Shown here: in pieces, positions 17,332-26,699 of the stretch
Numbering within the stretch: the stretch's first letter is position 1
Layout of the letters: each line of letters opens with the position of its first letter
Assembly (NCBI GenBank): GCA_038118725.1
Contig: JAYOIK010000039.1
Span: 1 to 45,307, forward strand
From: JADHLJ01 sp038118725
GTDB lineage: Bacteria; Pseudomonadota; Alphaproteobacteria; Thalassobaculales; Thalassobaculaceae
DNA length: 45,307 nucleotides
Direction of reading: 5' to 3'
The notes under the pieces: model-generated
Told to the model about the DNA's origin: nothing
Seen by the model: the letters and a program-made list of their open reading frames with translations, nothing else
The model's database searches: none
Program-made: the position numbers and the translations under genes

Positions 17332-18159
17332 ATGCCATTTGACGAGGCGGCCGCGGCCGCGCATCTCCGGGAGGCCGTTCTTTCGGCGCCGTTGGCGGTC
17401 GAACCTTTCGCGCATCTGCTCATCGATGATTTCTATCCCGACGACCTCTTCGATCTCATCATGGAAAAGTGGCCGGACCTTGAACTGTTTCGTCGGTCCA
17501 ATTCCCAAACCAGATATGAGTTCAATTTTCACGTCTCGCACAAAACACTTCCCGAACAGGACCGGGATTTTTGGCGCAAGGTCACGCGGGTCACCAACAT
17601 CGCGAACGTGACGATCCAGCAACGTTTGGCTCCTCGGTTCGGGGAGAAATTCGCGCCGTATATCGGTGCGGATTGGGCAAAATCCGTGGCGGGAAATGTC
17701 GATTGCCTGCCAACACAATTGCAATTGGCAAGCTACACCGGGCGCTATGTTTTGCCCCCGCATGTTGATTCGTTGCGGCTTCTAACCAATGCGTTCGTGT
17801 ATTTTTCGGATCGCGGCTCCGCGGTGATAGAGCCGGAACTGGGCACGGTTCTATACAAATCCAGAGGGCTTGCGATTCCAACGAATTGGCCGCTGGAGCC
17901 CGAGGCCACCGAACCGTTTCTGGATCGCGCCGTGGTTTCTCCGTTTAAACGAAACAGCTGTCTCGCCTATGTGAATTCCCCGATTTCCTTTCATGGTGTT
18001 GACGCTCGGGACATAGGTGAGCGGCATCGCCGGTTACTTATGTTCGGTTCGCTAATCTATATCCGCGAGATTCAGCGGATTATGGGTGAGGAGATGGCCG
18101 AGAACATGCTGAACGCGACGCGCCCACGTCCGCAAACCGGCGTGAACTCCCAGATCTGA
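17332..18159 (+). CDS. Fe(II)/2-oxoglutarate-dependent oxygenase
   Basis: 275 residues with AGGAG nine bases before the ATG. The N-terminal PFAHLLIDDFYPDDLF (25-40) is typical of one group of 2OG oxygenases. The metal triad is H144 and D146 in LPPHVDS plus H221 in SFHGVD; R233 or R234 should bind 2-oxoglutarate. The substrate is unknown. A methyltransferase gene follows 76 bases later in the same direction, and the pair is flanked by genes facing the other way, so they look like a two-gene unit that hydroxylates and methylates something together. Similar oxygenases are found near glycan and natural-product genes. Confidence 0.8.
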   Translation: MPFDEAAAAAHLREAVLSAPLAVEPFAHLLIDDFYPDDLFDLIMEKWPDLELFRRSNSQTRYEFNFHVSHKTLPEQDRDFWRKVTRVTNIANVTIQQRLAPRFGEKFAPYIGADWAKSVAGNVDCLPTQLQLASYTGRYVLPPHVDSLRLLTNAFVYFSDRGSAVIEPELGTVLYKSRGLAIPTNWPLEPEATEPFLDRAVVSPFKRNSCLAYVNSPISFHGVDARDIGERHRRLLMFGSLIYIREIQRIMGEEMAENMLNATRPRPQTGVNSQI

Positions 18160-18235
18160 AGCGAGGCTGGGTGTCGCGTTTCGCGCCGGTTTCGCTTAAA
18201 GGGACAAGAGGCTCGCGGTCGCGGGAGTGAGGGAA

Positions 18236-18880
18236 ATGAGACACCGGGTCAATATTGGCTGCGGCAGATCGCCGACCGAGGGTTGGATCAATTTCGACAA
18301 CTCCCCGGCGATTAAACTTGCCGCGTCTCCGTTCAAATACCGGCTCGCTCGCTTGTTCGGCTTGTTGAACGACCACCAGATTGAAAACATTGAGTGGAAT
18401 CGCTCTCACAAGGTTCGGTTCGCCGACGCGACGAAACGGATCCCGCTGGAGGACGGTTCAGCGGAATGCGTCTACACATCGCATATGCTGGAGCATCTCT
18501 CGCGCGATGGAGCGAGGCGCTTTCTCGAGGAAGCACGACGTGTCTTGATGGATAGTGGAATCCTCAGGGTCGCGGTCCCGGATTTGACCATCGCGATCGA
18601 GGAGTTTCGCGTCACGGGAGATGCCGATCGCTTCATGGAAAGCATCCTGGTCGAGGCGCCGCCAATCAATACTCTCCAGGAGAAGTTCACTCTTATGGTC
18701 TCGGGTTACCGCCATCACCAATGGATGTACGACGGCGCGTCGCTGCGCAAGCTGATGTCGGAAAACGGATTTCGCGACGTGACGCTATGTCAAGCCGGGC
18801 AAACGATGATTGAAAATCCCGTTGGGCTCGATGCGCGCGAAAGAATTGAGGAGAGCGTCTACGTCGAAGGCGTGAAGTAG
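18236..18880 (+). CDS. SAM-dependent methyltransferase (class I)
   Basis: 214 residues. Motif I is RVNIGCGRSPTEGWINFDN (about residues 4-22), followed by the acidic end of strand 2, EDGSAECVYTSHMLEHLSRD for motifs II/III and GILRVAVPDL. This resembles the predicted methyltransferases often found in cell-surface glycan clusters. I prefer ATG 18236, with GGGAG upstream, over GTG 18227. A late GYRHHQWMYDGASLRKLM is shared by that group. It ends 13 bases before the convergent exonuclease III gene. The acceptor is unknown; it may act on the product of the preceding oxygenase. Confidence 0.82.
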   Translation: MRHRVNIGCGRSPTEGWINFDNSPAIKLAASPFKYRLARLFGLLNDHQIENIEWNRSHKVRFADATKRIPLEDGSAECVYTSHMLEHLSRDGARRFLEEARRVLMDSGILRVAVPDLTIAIEEFRVTGDADRFMESILVEAPPINTLQEKFTLMVSGYRHHQWMYDGASLRKLMSENGFRDVTLCQAGQTMIENPVGLDARERIEESVYVEGVK

Positions 18881-18893
18881 GTCGCTGGTATCC

Positions 18894-19673
18894 TTAACCG
18901 TCGTCGTCCCTGAGTTCGATCCAGACGGGGGTGTGATCCGAGGCCTTGGGGCGACCTCTCGGACCGGTGTCGATTCCCGAGGCGACCAGGCGGTCGGCGG
19001 CCTGCGGCGACAAGAGCAGATGATCGATCCTGACGCCGTGATCCTTGTGCCAGGCGCCGCCCTGATAGTCCCAGAAACTGAACTTATGCGGCGCCGTGTT
19101 GTAGATCCGATAGGCGTCGGCGTAGCCGAGATTCAGGATCCCGCGGAACCGCGCGCGCGACTCCGGCTGGCACAGGGCGTCGCCGGCCCAGCCGGCGGGG
19201 TCATGCACATCCTCGTCCTGGGGCACGACGTTGTAGTCGCCGGCCAGCACCACCGGCTGTTCCGAAGTCAGCAACTCGGCGGCACGAGCGTTCAAACGGT
19301 CCATCCAGGCGAGCTTGTAGTCGAATTTCTCGGTGTCGATTGGGTTTCCGTTCGGCAGGTAGATCGAGGCGAAACGAATGTTGTCGACCGTCGCCTCGAT
19401 ATAGCGGGCCTGTTCATCCGTGTCGTCGCCGGGCAGGCGCGGACTGACATCCTCCATCGGGAGCTTAGAAAGGATCGCGACGCCGTTATAGGATTTTTGC
19501 CCATGGATCGCGACATTGTAGCCGAGATCCTCGATCTCCATGCGTGGAAAGGTCTCGTCGACGCTCTTGGTTTCCTGGAGCATGACCACGTCCGGCTGGA
19601 ACGCGCCGAGCCACTCCAGCACATTAGGCAGGCGGGCCTTGATCGAGTTGACGTTCCAGGTCGCGGCTTTCAT
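18894..19673 (-). CDS. xth: Exodeoxyribonuclease III (AP endonuclease family 1)
   Basis: 259 residues from ATG 19673: MKAATWNVNSIKARLPNVLE is the classic start. LQETKS (catalytic Glu), YNGVAILSK, AGDYNVVP (Asp and Asn) and KASDHTPVWIEL (Asp-His pair) are all present, so the active site looks complete. It removes 3' blocks and cuts at abasic sites in base excision repair. The frame is open upstream to 19811 but that part overlaps erpA and has no family similarity. Confidence 0.95.
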   Translation of the reverse strand: MKAATWNVNSIKARLPNVLEWLGAFQPDVVMLQETKSVDETFPRMEIEDLGYNVAIHGQKSYNGVAILSKLPMEDVSPRLPGDDTDEQARYIEATVDNIRFASIYLPNGNPIDTEKFDYKLAWMDRLNARAAELLTSEQPVVLAGDYNVVPQDEDVHDPAGWAGDALCQPESRARFRGILNLGYADAYRIYNTAPHKFSFWDYQGGAWHKDHGVRIDHLLLSPQAADRLVASGIDTGPRGRPKASDHTPVWIELRDDDG

Positions 19674-19737
19674 TCGGGCCTCGGTTGTTCGGATGCGGCG
19701 CCGCGCCGGTCGTCGCCAGGGAAACTCAACGGACGGG

Positions 19738-20097
19738 TTAAAGCGAGAAAGACGTTCCGCAGCCGCAGGATGACGAGGCGTTCGGGTTGACGACCTGAAA
19801 ATAAGAGCCAATCAGCTCCTCGACATAGTCCAGCTTGCCGCCATTGACCAGTTCGAGGGAAACCTCGTCGACCACGACCTCGACGCCGTCCTGTTCGAAC
19901 ACCAGATCATCATCTTGTTTCGTGGCGTCGAAGCTGAATTTGTATTGAAAGCCGGAACAGCCACCGCCCTCGACGGCGACCCGCATGAACTTGGCGTCGG
20001 CCATGTCCTCGTCCTTGAGCAGGACCGCGATCCGGCGCGCCGCGCTTTCGGTCAGGCCGAAGGCCTCGGTATCGGTTCCAACAACGCCGTCGGGCAT
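19738..20097 (-). CDS. erpA: Iron-sulfur cluster insertion protein ErpA (A-type carrier)
   Basis: 119 residues of the HesB/IscA family. The three cluster-binding cysteines are in place: C47 in EGGGCSGFQY and C111/C113 in the SSCGCGTSF tail. The region FSFDATKQDDDLVFEQDGV is typical of ErpA. A-type carriers receive Fe-S clusters from the scaffold and pass them to apo-enzymes. It is followed by xth in the same direction and diverges from dgt. This erpA-dgt-argS arrangement is common in Alphaproteobacteria. Confidence 0.93.
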   Translation of the reverse strand: MPDGVVGTDTEAFGLTESAARRIAVLLKDEDMADAKFMRVAVEGGGCSGFQYKFSFDATKQDDDLVFEQDGVEVVVDEVSLELVNGGKLDYVEELIGSYFQVVNPNASSSCGCGTSFSL

Positions 20098-20285
20098 CTT
20101 GCAACTCCAAATGAATCGGCTGGCGTTAATCTAGCACGGAACATGTGGCCCCGGCAGCCCCTCGAATCAATGGCGCTTGTGAATTCGCCGGTTTGCTTAG
20201 TCGTTGCGCCTGGAGACCGGCGGGTTTAGGTTCCGCCGCGACTCAATGAAACGCGTATGTTTGAACCGAGACAGGCTTGGCGCTC

Positions 20286-21467
20286 ATGTCCGCCGATCAT
20301 TTCATCTACGCCGGCCCCGTGCTCGCGCCCTATGCCAGCGGGCCGGAGGATAGCCGCGGCCGGCTGCACGAGGAGCCGGAAGCCGTCGAGCGCCTGCCGC
20401 ATCAGCGGGACCGTGACCGCATCTTACATTCCGGCGCCTTTCGGAAGCTGAAATACAAGACCCAGGTCTTCGTCTATCACGAGGGGGACTATTATCGGAC
20501 CCGGCTGACCCACAGTCTCGAGGTTGCCCAGATCGCCCGCTCGCTCAGCCGATCCCTGGGCCTGAACGAGGATCTGGCCGAGGCCTTGGCGCTGGCTCAT
20601 GACTTCGGCCATACCCCTTTCGGTCATGCCGGCGAGGATGGCCTGGACGCCGCGATGCGGCCTCATGGCGGTTTCGACCACAACGACCAGAGCCTGCGTG
20701 TTCTGACCGTGCTGGAACAGCGCTACGCCGATTTCGACGGCCTGAACCTGACCTGGGAGACCTTGGAGGGCATCGCCAAGCATAACGGGCCGGTCCATGG
20801 CGAGCCGACCGCCACGGTCGCGGCGCTAGATCGCGAATTCGGGCTCGACCTTACGACCTATGCCGGCGCCGAGGCGCAGGTGGCGGCGATCGCCGACGAT
20901 ATTGCCTATGACGCCCATGATATCGATGACGGATTGCGGGCGGGGATCATCGCGGTCGATGACTTGCGCGACATTCCGCTGGTCGGCCCGGTGATCGAAG
21001 GCGTTGAAAGCCGGCACGGAGTCTTGGAAGAAGGCCGCATGGTTCATGAAATCGTCCGCAAGCTGATCAACGTGATGGTCACCGACCTGCTCGCCGAGAC
21101 CCGGGAGCGCCTATCGAACGTGCGTCCGAAGAGCGCCGCCGACGTGAGAATGGCGCGGGAGCCGCTGGTCGGATTTGGTGAGCAGGTCCGCCAAGACGAC
21201 GCGGAACTGAAATCATTTCTGTTCAGCCGGATGTACCGGCATTACAAGCTCAATCGCATGGCGAGCAAGGCGCGCCGGGTGGTAACCGATCTTTTCGAGC
21301 TGTTCATGGCCGAGCCGAACTGTTTGCCCACGCGTTGGCAGAGCTCCGAGCTTTTGGCCGATGAAGATCAACGCGCCCGTCTGGTGGCGGACTATATCGC
21401 GGGCATGACCGACCGCTACGCCATGCTGGAGCATAAGCGGTTATTTGATATGGACGAGAAGACTTAA
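20286..21467 (+). CDS. dgt: Deoxyguanosinetriphosphate triphosphohydrolase-like protein
   Basis: 393 residues. The HD-domain signature is complete: RTRLTHSLEVAQIARSL (His), LALAHDFGHTPFGHAGED (His-Asp plus His) and ADDIAYDAHDIDDG (Asp). Such enzymes cleave dNTPs to nucleoside and triphosphate and help control the dNTP pool. The start ATG 20286 is preferred over TTG 20277. The ATG of argS follows directly after the TAA, so the two are probably translated together. The 188-base gap to erpA should hold divergent promoters, none of which I can define. Confidence 0.93.
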   Translation: MSADHFIYAGPVLAPYASGPEDSRGRLHEEPEAVERLPHQRDRDRILHSGAFRKLKYKTQVFVYHEGDYYRTRLTHSLEVAQIARSLSRSLGLNEDLAEALALAHDFGHTPFGHAGEDGLDAAMRPHGGFDHNDQSLRVLTVLEQRYADFDGLNLTWETLEGIAKHNGPVHGEPTATVAALDREFGLDLTTYAGAEAQVAAIADDIAYDAHDIDDGLRAGIIAVDDLRDIPLVGPVIEGVESRHGVLEEGRMVHEIVRKLINVMVTDLLAETRERLSNVRPKSAADVRMAREPLVGFGEQVRQDDAELKSFLFSRMYRHYKLNRMASKARRVVTDLFELFMAEPNCLPTRWQSSELLADEDQRARLVADYIAGMTDRYAMLEHKRLFDMDEKT

Positions 21468-23222
21468 ATGAACGTTTTCAGGGAATTCGAGTCGGTTATT
21501 GCCTCGGCGCTTCAACAAATGCCGGTTGTCAGGGATGCCGTGGATATCGACGCCCTTCGGCTTGCGGTCGAGCCGCCACGCGACCCGTCGCATGGGGATG
21601 TTGCGACCAACACCGCGATGGTTCTGGCAAAGCGGGTCGGCATGAAGCCTCGGGATCTGGCCGAGGAGCTGTGCGGCCATCTCGCGAACCATGACTCCGT
21701 GACCTCGGCGGAAGTCGCCGGACCCGGCTTCATCAATCTGCGGATCGCCGAGGCATATTGGCGCGACCGTCTGCGCGACGTACTGCGCGCCGGCGTCGAT
21801 TACGGCGCGTCCACGATGGGGGCGGGCAAGAAAGTCAATGTGGAATATGTCTCGGCCAACCCGACCGGGCCCCTGCATGCCGCTCATGCCCGCGGCGCGG
21901 TGATCGGTGATGCGTTGGCGCTATTGCTGGCCAAGGCCGGGTTCGATGTGTGCCGGGAGTACTACATCAACGACGCCGGGGCCCAGGTCGACACGTTGGC
22001 GCGCTCGACCCATCTGCGCTACCGCGAGGCGTTGGGCGAGGATATCGGCGAGATCCCCGACGGCCACTATCCCGGTGAATATCTGAAGGATGTCGGCGCG
22101 GCGCTGGCCGAGCGGGACGGTAACCGCTGGCTCGGCAAGGACGAGGATATGTGGCTGGCCGAGGTCCGGGCCTTCGCGATCGCGCGCATGGTCGACGGGA
22201 TCAAGGAAGATCTCGGGCGTCTCGGTGTTGAGATGCATGTCTATTCGTCCGAACAAGCGCTGGTGGAAAGCGGCGGTGTCGACGCGGTGATGCGGGGGCT
22301 GGACGAGAAGGGCCTGCTGTATACCGGCGTGCTCGAGCCGCCCAAGGGCAAGAAGCCCGATGATTGGGAGCCCCGGCCCCAGCGGCTTTTCAAGGCGACG
22401 GATTTCGGCGACGACGTCGATCGCCCGATCCAGAAATCGGACGGCACCTGGACCTATTTCGCCTCGGACGTCGCCTATCACCTGGACAAGTTCCAGCGTG
22501 GCTTCGTCGACATGATCGATGTTTGGGGCGCCGATCACGGCGGCTATGTGAAGCGCATGCAGTCGGCGGTCCGCGCGGTCACCGGAGAGCAGGGCGAACT
22601 CGACGTCAAGATCTGCCAGATCGTTCACATGATGCAGGACGGCAAGCCGGTCCGCATGTCCAAGCGCGCGGGAACCTTCGTCACATTGGCCGATGTCATC
22701 GATTCGGTCGGAAAAGACGTGATTCGCTTCATCATGCTCACCCGGCGCAACGATCAGCCGCTGGAATTCGATCTCGCCAAGGTCACCGAACAGAGCCGCG
22801 ATAACCCGGTCTTTTATGTCCAATATGCCCATGCACGCTGCCATTCCGTGCTGCGTCACGCCGCCGAGGCGTACCCGGATTGGAAGCTGGACGGCGCGGG
22901 GCTGGCCGAGGTTGATCTGGATTGCTTGACCGATTCCAGCGAGCTTGGTCTGATCAAACAGTTGGCCGGTTGGCCTCGGATGGTTGAAAGCGCGGCGGAA
23001 GCGCATGAACCGCACCGCGTCGCCTTCTTCCTCTCGGAGGTCGCGGCCGGGTTCCACGGGTTGTGGAACAAAGGCAAGGATGACGCGACATTGCGTTTCA
23101 TCGTCGAGGACGATGAGGCGCTGACCCTGGCCCGCTTGGCGCTGGTCAGGGGGGTCGCGACGGTCATCGCGTCCGGCTTGGGCGTCATGGGAGTTGAGCC
23201 GCTGGAGGAACTCAGATCATGA
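21468..23222 (+). CDS. argS: Arginine--tRNA ligase
   Basis: 584 residues with the N-terminal additional domain, the class I core and the DALR anticodon-binding domain (from about 465, NPVFYVQYAHARCHSVLRHA). VEYVSANPTGPLHAAHARGA contains the HIGH-type motif, here HAAH; the third-position Gly, which is strongly conserved in most class I synthetases, is Ala. The KMSKS equivalent is VRMSKRAGTF. Nothing else looks damaged, so it should be functional. The start follows dgt without a gap, and the stop overlaps the SPOR gene start in an ATGA. Confidence 0.96.
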   Translation: MNVFREFESVIASALQQMPVVRDAVDIDALRLAVEPPRDPSHGDVATNTAMVLAKRVGMKPRDLAEELCGHLANHDSVTSAEVAGPGFINLRIAEAYWRDRLRDVLRAGVDYGASTMGAGKKVNVEYVSANPTGPLHAAHARGAVIGDALALLLAKAGFDVCREYYINDAGAQVDTLARSTHLRYREALGEDIGEIPDGHYPGEYLKDVGAALAERDGNRWLGKDEDMWLAEVRAFAIARMVDGIKEDLGRLGVEMHVYSSEQALVESGGVDAVMRGLDEKGLLYTGVLEPPKGKKPDDWEPRPQRLFKATDFGDDVDRPIQKSDGTWTYFASDVAYHLDKFQRGFVDMIDVWGADHGGYVKRMQSAVRAVTGEQGELDVKICQIVHMMQDGKPVRMSKRAGTFVTLADVIDSVGKDVIRFIMLTRRNDQPLEFDLAKVTEQSRDNPVFYVQYAHARCHSVLRHAAEAYPDWKLDGAGLAEVDLDCLTDSSELGLIKQLAGWPRMVESAAEAHEPHRVAFFLSEVAAGFHGLWNKGKDDATLRFIVEDDEALTLARLALVRGVATVIASGLGVMGVEPLEELRS

Positions 23223-24184
23223 GTGAGTCACTGGAGCGGCCGCCGCGCCCTCCGTTGCTTGACGAAAACGACAGACCTGGACCGCCGCCGATCATGTCGG
23301 AGGAACCCCGGCGCTCGTCCAAGGGGTTGAGCGTGTTCATCGCGGTCTTCGCCTTGGTCGCCTTTAGCGGCATCGTCTGGTACGCCTATGATCAGGGCCG
23401 CAAGACCGGCAGCGAGGAAACCGCGCCACTGATCCGCGCCGACACCGCGCCGGTGCGGGTGCGCCCGGAAAAGCCCGGCGGGCTCGAGGTGCCGCATCAG
23501 GACAAGTTGATATTCGAGAAACTGACGGAAGGCGGCGGCCAGACCGAGGGCCAGGTCGAACGGCTTTTGCCGCGGCCGGAAGCGCCCAAGACGCCGCCCA
23601 AGCCGGCTCCCGAGCCGGAAACCAATACCGCCGCCATTCCTCCCGCCAAGGCGCCGGCCCCTGTCGCCCCCAAAACCGTCGAGTCCAGACCGGCCGCGCA
23701 AGCCGCGCCGACCGGTTCGACGGGTGCCGGGGCACCGCGATCCCTGTTGCCGCCGCCACCGGTCATCCCGCCCAAGGCCGTGCCGCCGGCCCCGAAACAA
23801 GAGGTCGCGCCAAAGCCCAAGGTCGCGCCGAAACCCGCCGTCGCGCTCAAGCCGGCGGTTAAACCGGCGCCGCCGAAGCCGGCCGCGCCCACGACGAGCA
23901 CCGCCTCCGGCGCCAGCGCGGTGAAGCCGGTTCCCGGCGGGCGTTTCCGAATCCAGATCGCCGCGCTGCGAGACGAAGTAGCGGCGCGCGCGGCCTGGTT
24001 GAGGGCTCAGCGGGCCAATCGCGAGGAGCTGGGGGCGCTTACCCTTACGGTCGAGAGGATAAACGTGTCGGGCAAGGGAACCTTCCACAGGGTACAGGGT
24101 GGCCCGTTGGACGAGGCGGCGGCGCGGCGGATCTGCCAAATTCTCGATTCCCGAAAACAGGCCTGCATCGTGGTCAGGCGTTGA
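23219..24184 (+). CDS. SPOR-domain membrane protein
   Basis: 321 residues: a short cytoplasmic N-terminus, one membrane span (about 39-60, VFIAVFALVAFSGIVWYAYD), a long linker of Pro, Ala and Lys (about 115-240) and a C-terminal SPOR domain (about 243-320, GRFRIQIAALRDEVAARAAW). SPOR domains bind peptidoglycan strands stripped of stem peptides at the division site. The start overlaps argS (ATGA) and nagZ follows 16 bases later. The argS-SPOR-nagZ order is typical for Alphaproteobacteria and suggests a role in division or wall turnover. Confidence 0.88.
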   Translation: MSESLERPPRPPLLDENDRPGPPPIMSEEPRRSSKGLSVFIAVFALVAFSGIVWYAYDQGRKTGSEETAPLIRADTAPVRVRPEKPGGLEVPHQDKLIFEKLTEGGGQTEGQVERLLPRPEAPKTPPKPAPEPETNTAAIPPAKAPAPVAPKTVESRPAAQAAPTGSTGAGAPRSLLPPPPVIPPKAVPPAPKQEVAPKPKVAPKPAVALKPAVKPAPPKPAAPTTSTASGASAVKPVPGGRFRIQIAALRDEVAARAAWLRAQRANREELGALTLTVERINVSGKGTFHRVQGGPLDEAAARRICQILDSRKQACIVVRR

Positions 24185-24200
24185 CCCGAGGGCGATCGGC

Positions 24201-25229
24201 ATGAGGGCCTGTATCCTGGGTTGCGCTTCGGCGGCGCTCGGCGAGGAGGAGCGGCGCTTTTTCTCCGAGATAGACCCCTATGGCTTCATTCTTTTCGCGC
24301 GAAATTGCGTCGATGACGATCAGCTTCGCCGCCTGGTCGGCGACTTGCGAGAGGCGGTCGGACGCGAGGCGCCGATACTGATCGACGAGGAAGGCGGCCG
24401 GGTCCAACGCATGAAGCCGCCGCGCTGGCGAGACTCCCCCGCGGCCGGGCGTTTCGGGGAGATACATGCCCGGGACCCGAAGTTGGCGCTCGCGCTCGCG
24501 CGGACCAACGCGCGCTTGGTGGCCGAGGATCTGTTTGCCGTCGGAATCAACGTGAATTGCGCGCCATTGCTGGATTTGCGCGAGGCGGATGGCCACGCGG
24601 TGATTGGCGACCGGGCGTTTTCATCGGATCCTGAAATCGTCGTGGCGCTGGCTCAAGCCTGGATCGACGGACTGCGCGACGGAGGCGTGGTTCCGGTGAT
24701 CAAGCATATCCCGGGACATGGCCGCACCCGGGTCGACAGTCACCACGCCCTGCCGTTGGTCGATGCCTCGCTGGAGGATCTGGACGCGCGAGACTTCGCG
24801 CCGTTCCGTGCTTTTCGCGACGCGCCCGCCGGGATGACCGGGCATCTGCTGTTCGAAGCCATCGATCCGGACAATCCCTCGACCTTGTCGTCAAGGGTGA
24901 TCGAGGATGTCGTGCGAGACCGTATCGGGTTCGTTGGGTTGTTGATGACGGACGATCTTTCGATGTCCGCGCTCGAGGGAACCATTGGCGAGCGAACCGC
25001 CCGATCCATGGCGGCGGGCTGTGATATCGCGCTGCATTGCAACGGCGACATGGGCGAGATGCGCGAGGTGGCGGATGCCGCGCCGATGTTGGCGGGAACC
25101 GGCCTGGGGCGCGCCGAGATGGTGCTCGCCGTCGCCTCGGAGCTGCGCGAGGGCCACCAGGCGATTGATCGGGAAGAGGCGCTCGGTCGCTTCGAGGCCC
25201 AGTTTAACGCTCAGTTCCCCGAGGCCTAG
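24201..25229 (+). CDS. nagZ: Beta-N-acetylhexosaminidase (GH3)
   Basis: 342 residues from ATG 24201. The GH3 signature KHIPGHGRTRVDSHHALP is clear (its histidine acts in acid/base catalysis in NagZ), DEEGGRVQRMKPP lies near the N-terminus and the nucleophile Asp is in MTDDLSMSAL. NagZ removes GlcNAc from anhydromuropeptides in the cytoplasm during peptidoglycan recycling. The frame is open upstream to 24099 inside the SPOR gene, but the chosen start matches the family. Confidence 0.93.
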   Translation: MRACILGCASAALGEEERRFFSEIDPYGFILFARNCVDDDQLRRLVGDLREAVGREAPILIDEEGGRVQRMKPPRWRDSPAAGRFGEIHARDPKLALALARTNARLVAEDLFAVGINVNCAPLLDLREADGHAVIGDRAFSSDPEIVVALAQAWIDGLRDGGVVPVIKHIPGHGRTRVDSHHALPLVDASLEDLDARDFAPFRAFRDAPAGMTGHLLFEAIDPDNPSTLSSRVIEDVVRDRIGFVGLLMTDDLSMSALEGTIGERTARSMAAGCDIALHCNGDMGEMREVADAAPMLAGTGLGRAEMVLAVASELREGHQAIDREEALGRFEAQFNAQFPEA

Positions 25230-25240
25230 CGAGGGCGACC

Positions 25241-25891
25241 GTGGAGAGCAGTATCGGATTCTTGCAGAACCTGTTCTTCCAGGCCTCGTTCTGGGCGATA
25301 CCGGTATTGCTGGCGATCACTCTACACGAGGCGGCGCATGCCTATGCCGCCTGGATTTGCGGTGATCCGACCGCGCGTCTCCAGGGGCGGGTGACCCTCA
25401 ACCCGCTTCCGCATATCGATCGTTTCGGGACCATCGTCATTCCGGCGCTTTGCCTGATCTCGCCGTTGGGACTGGTGTTCGGTTACGCCAAGCCTGTCCC
25501 CGTGGCGGGGCCGGCCGCGAACATCGTTCTGCTGGTGATCTCGGCGGTCCTGTTGCATCTGGTCGCCTTGTTGCCGGAATGGCTGGGAGAGTGGCTGGCG
25601 GCCAATCTCTATCGCTCGGTTCTATTGAACGCGATCCTCGCGGTTTTCAACATGATCCCCATCCCCCCGCTGGACGGCGGGCGGATCGTGACGGGGCTGT
25701 TGCCGTATTCCTTGGCCGTCCGCTATGCGAAGCTGGAGCGATTCGGTATCCTGGTCGTCATCGGCGTGCTTTTTCTGCTGCCGATGCTCGCATCCGCGAT
25801 CAATTACGACATGGGAATCATGCAGAACATCCTCGCCATACCGATCTACGGGCTCATGGATCTGGTTTTCAGCGCGGTTGGGCTGCGCTAG
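25241..25891 (+). CDS. Site-2-type protease, M50 family
   Basis: 216 residues, GTG start. The zinc motif HEAAHAYAAWICGD (about 29-42) and the second conserved block FNMIPIPPLDGGRI (about 138-151) mark a compact M50 intramembrane metalloprotease without PDZ domain. About five to six hydrophobic spans are visible. Its substrate is unknown; larger relatives cut anti-sigma factors or signal peptides. It lies 11 bases after nagZ and 4 bases before scpA, in the common alphaproteobacterial order. Confidence 0.9.
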   Translation: MESSIGFLQNLFFQASFWAIPVLLAITLHEAAHAYAAWICGDPTARLQGRVTLNPLPHIDRFGTIVIPALCLISPLGLVFGYAKPVPVAGPAANIVLLVISAVLLHLVALLPEWLGEWLAANLYRSVLLNAILAVFNMIPIPPLDGGRIVTGLLPYSLAVRYAKLERFGILVVIGVLFLLPMLASAINYDMGIMQNILAIPIYGLMDLVFSAVGLR

Positions 25892-25895
25892 CGCG

Positions 25896-26699
25896 ATGGT
25901 GGAGACCTGCGACACCTTCGAAAGCCCCGAGCCCGATGATCGGCGCGCCCGGGAACCGGAACAGCTTTCGCTGTTCCTCAGCCTGGATGGCTATGAGGGA
26001 CCCATCGATGTCTTGTTGGCCCTGGGGCGGGAGCAGAAGGTCGATCTAACGCAGATCTCGATCCTGCAGCTGGCTGATCAATATCTCGCCTTCATTCGCC
26101 AGGCCCAGAGCCTCAATCTCGAGATCGCCGCCGACTACCTGGTGATGGCGGCATGGCTCGCGTATCTGAAGTCCCGGTTGCTACTGCCGGCCACGGACGA
26201 GGATGGCGAGGGGCTGACATCGGAGGAACTGGCCGAGGTATTGCGGTTTCAGTTGCAGCGTCTGGAGGCCATGCGCGAGGTGGGGGATAAGCTCATGGGG
26301 CGGCCGAGACTGGGGGTCGATACCTTCGCGCGCGGCATGCCGGAATCGATCGCCGATTTCGCCCATCCGGTCTATGACGTTACCTTGTTTGAGTTGCTGA
26401 AAGCCTATGCCGATCACAAGTTGCGCTCGGAAAACACCTCGCTCCGGATCGTTTCGACCAAGCTCTACGCGGTCGAGGAGGCGGTAAAGCGCTTGCGCTC
26501 GATGCTGGGACAGATGCCGAATTGGCAGACCTTGGTCAGCTTTCTACCGGTTAACCTGCGCGGTACCCTGTTGGTGCGATCGGCGGTGGCGTCGACCTTC
26601 GTTGCCAGTTTGGAGCTGGTGAAGGAGGGCCAGATCGAATTGCGTCAGGATGATCCGTATGGGCCGATATTCTTGCGCAATCGGGAGCAACCTCGATGA
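25896..26699 (+). CDS. scpA: Segregation and condensation protein A
   Basis: 267 residues from ATG 25896. SLDGYEGPIDVLLALGREQK (about 29-48) is the kleisin signature, followed by VDLTQISILQLADQYL and AADYLVMAAWLAYLKSRLLL. ScpA bridges the SMC heads and, with ScpB, forms the condensin-like complex that compacts and segregates the chromosome. The stop overlaps the scpB start (ATGA). The frame extends upstream inside the protease gene but without family similarity. Confidence 0.94.
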   Translation: MVETCDTFESPEPDDRRAREPEQLSLFLSLDGYEGPIDVLLALGREQKVDLTQISILQLADQYLAFIRQAQSLNLEIAADYLVMAAWLAYLKSRLLLPATDEDGEGLTSEELAEVLRFQLQRLEAMREVGDKLMGRPRLGVDTFARGMPESIADFAHPVYDVTLFELLKAYADHKLRSENTSLRIVSTKLYAVEEAVKRLRSMLGQMPNWQTLVSFLPVNLRGTLLVRSAVASTFVASLELVKEGQIELRQDDPYGPIFLRNREQPR

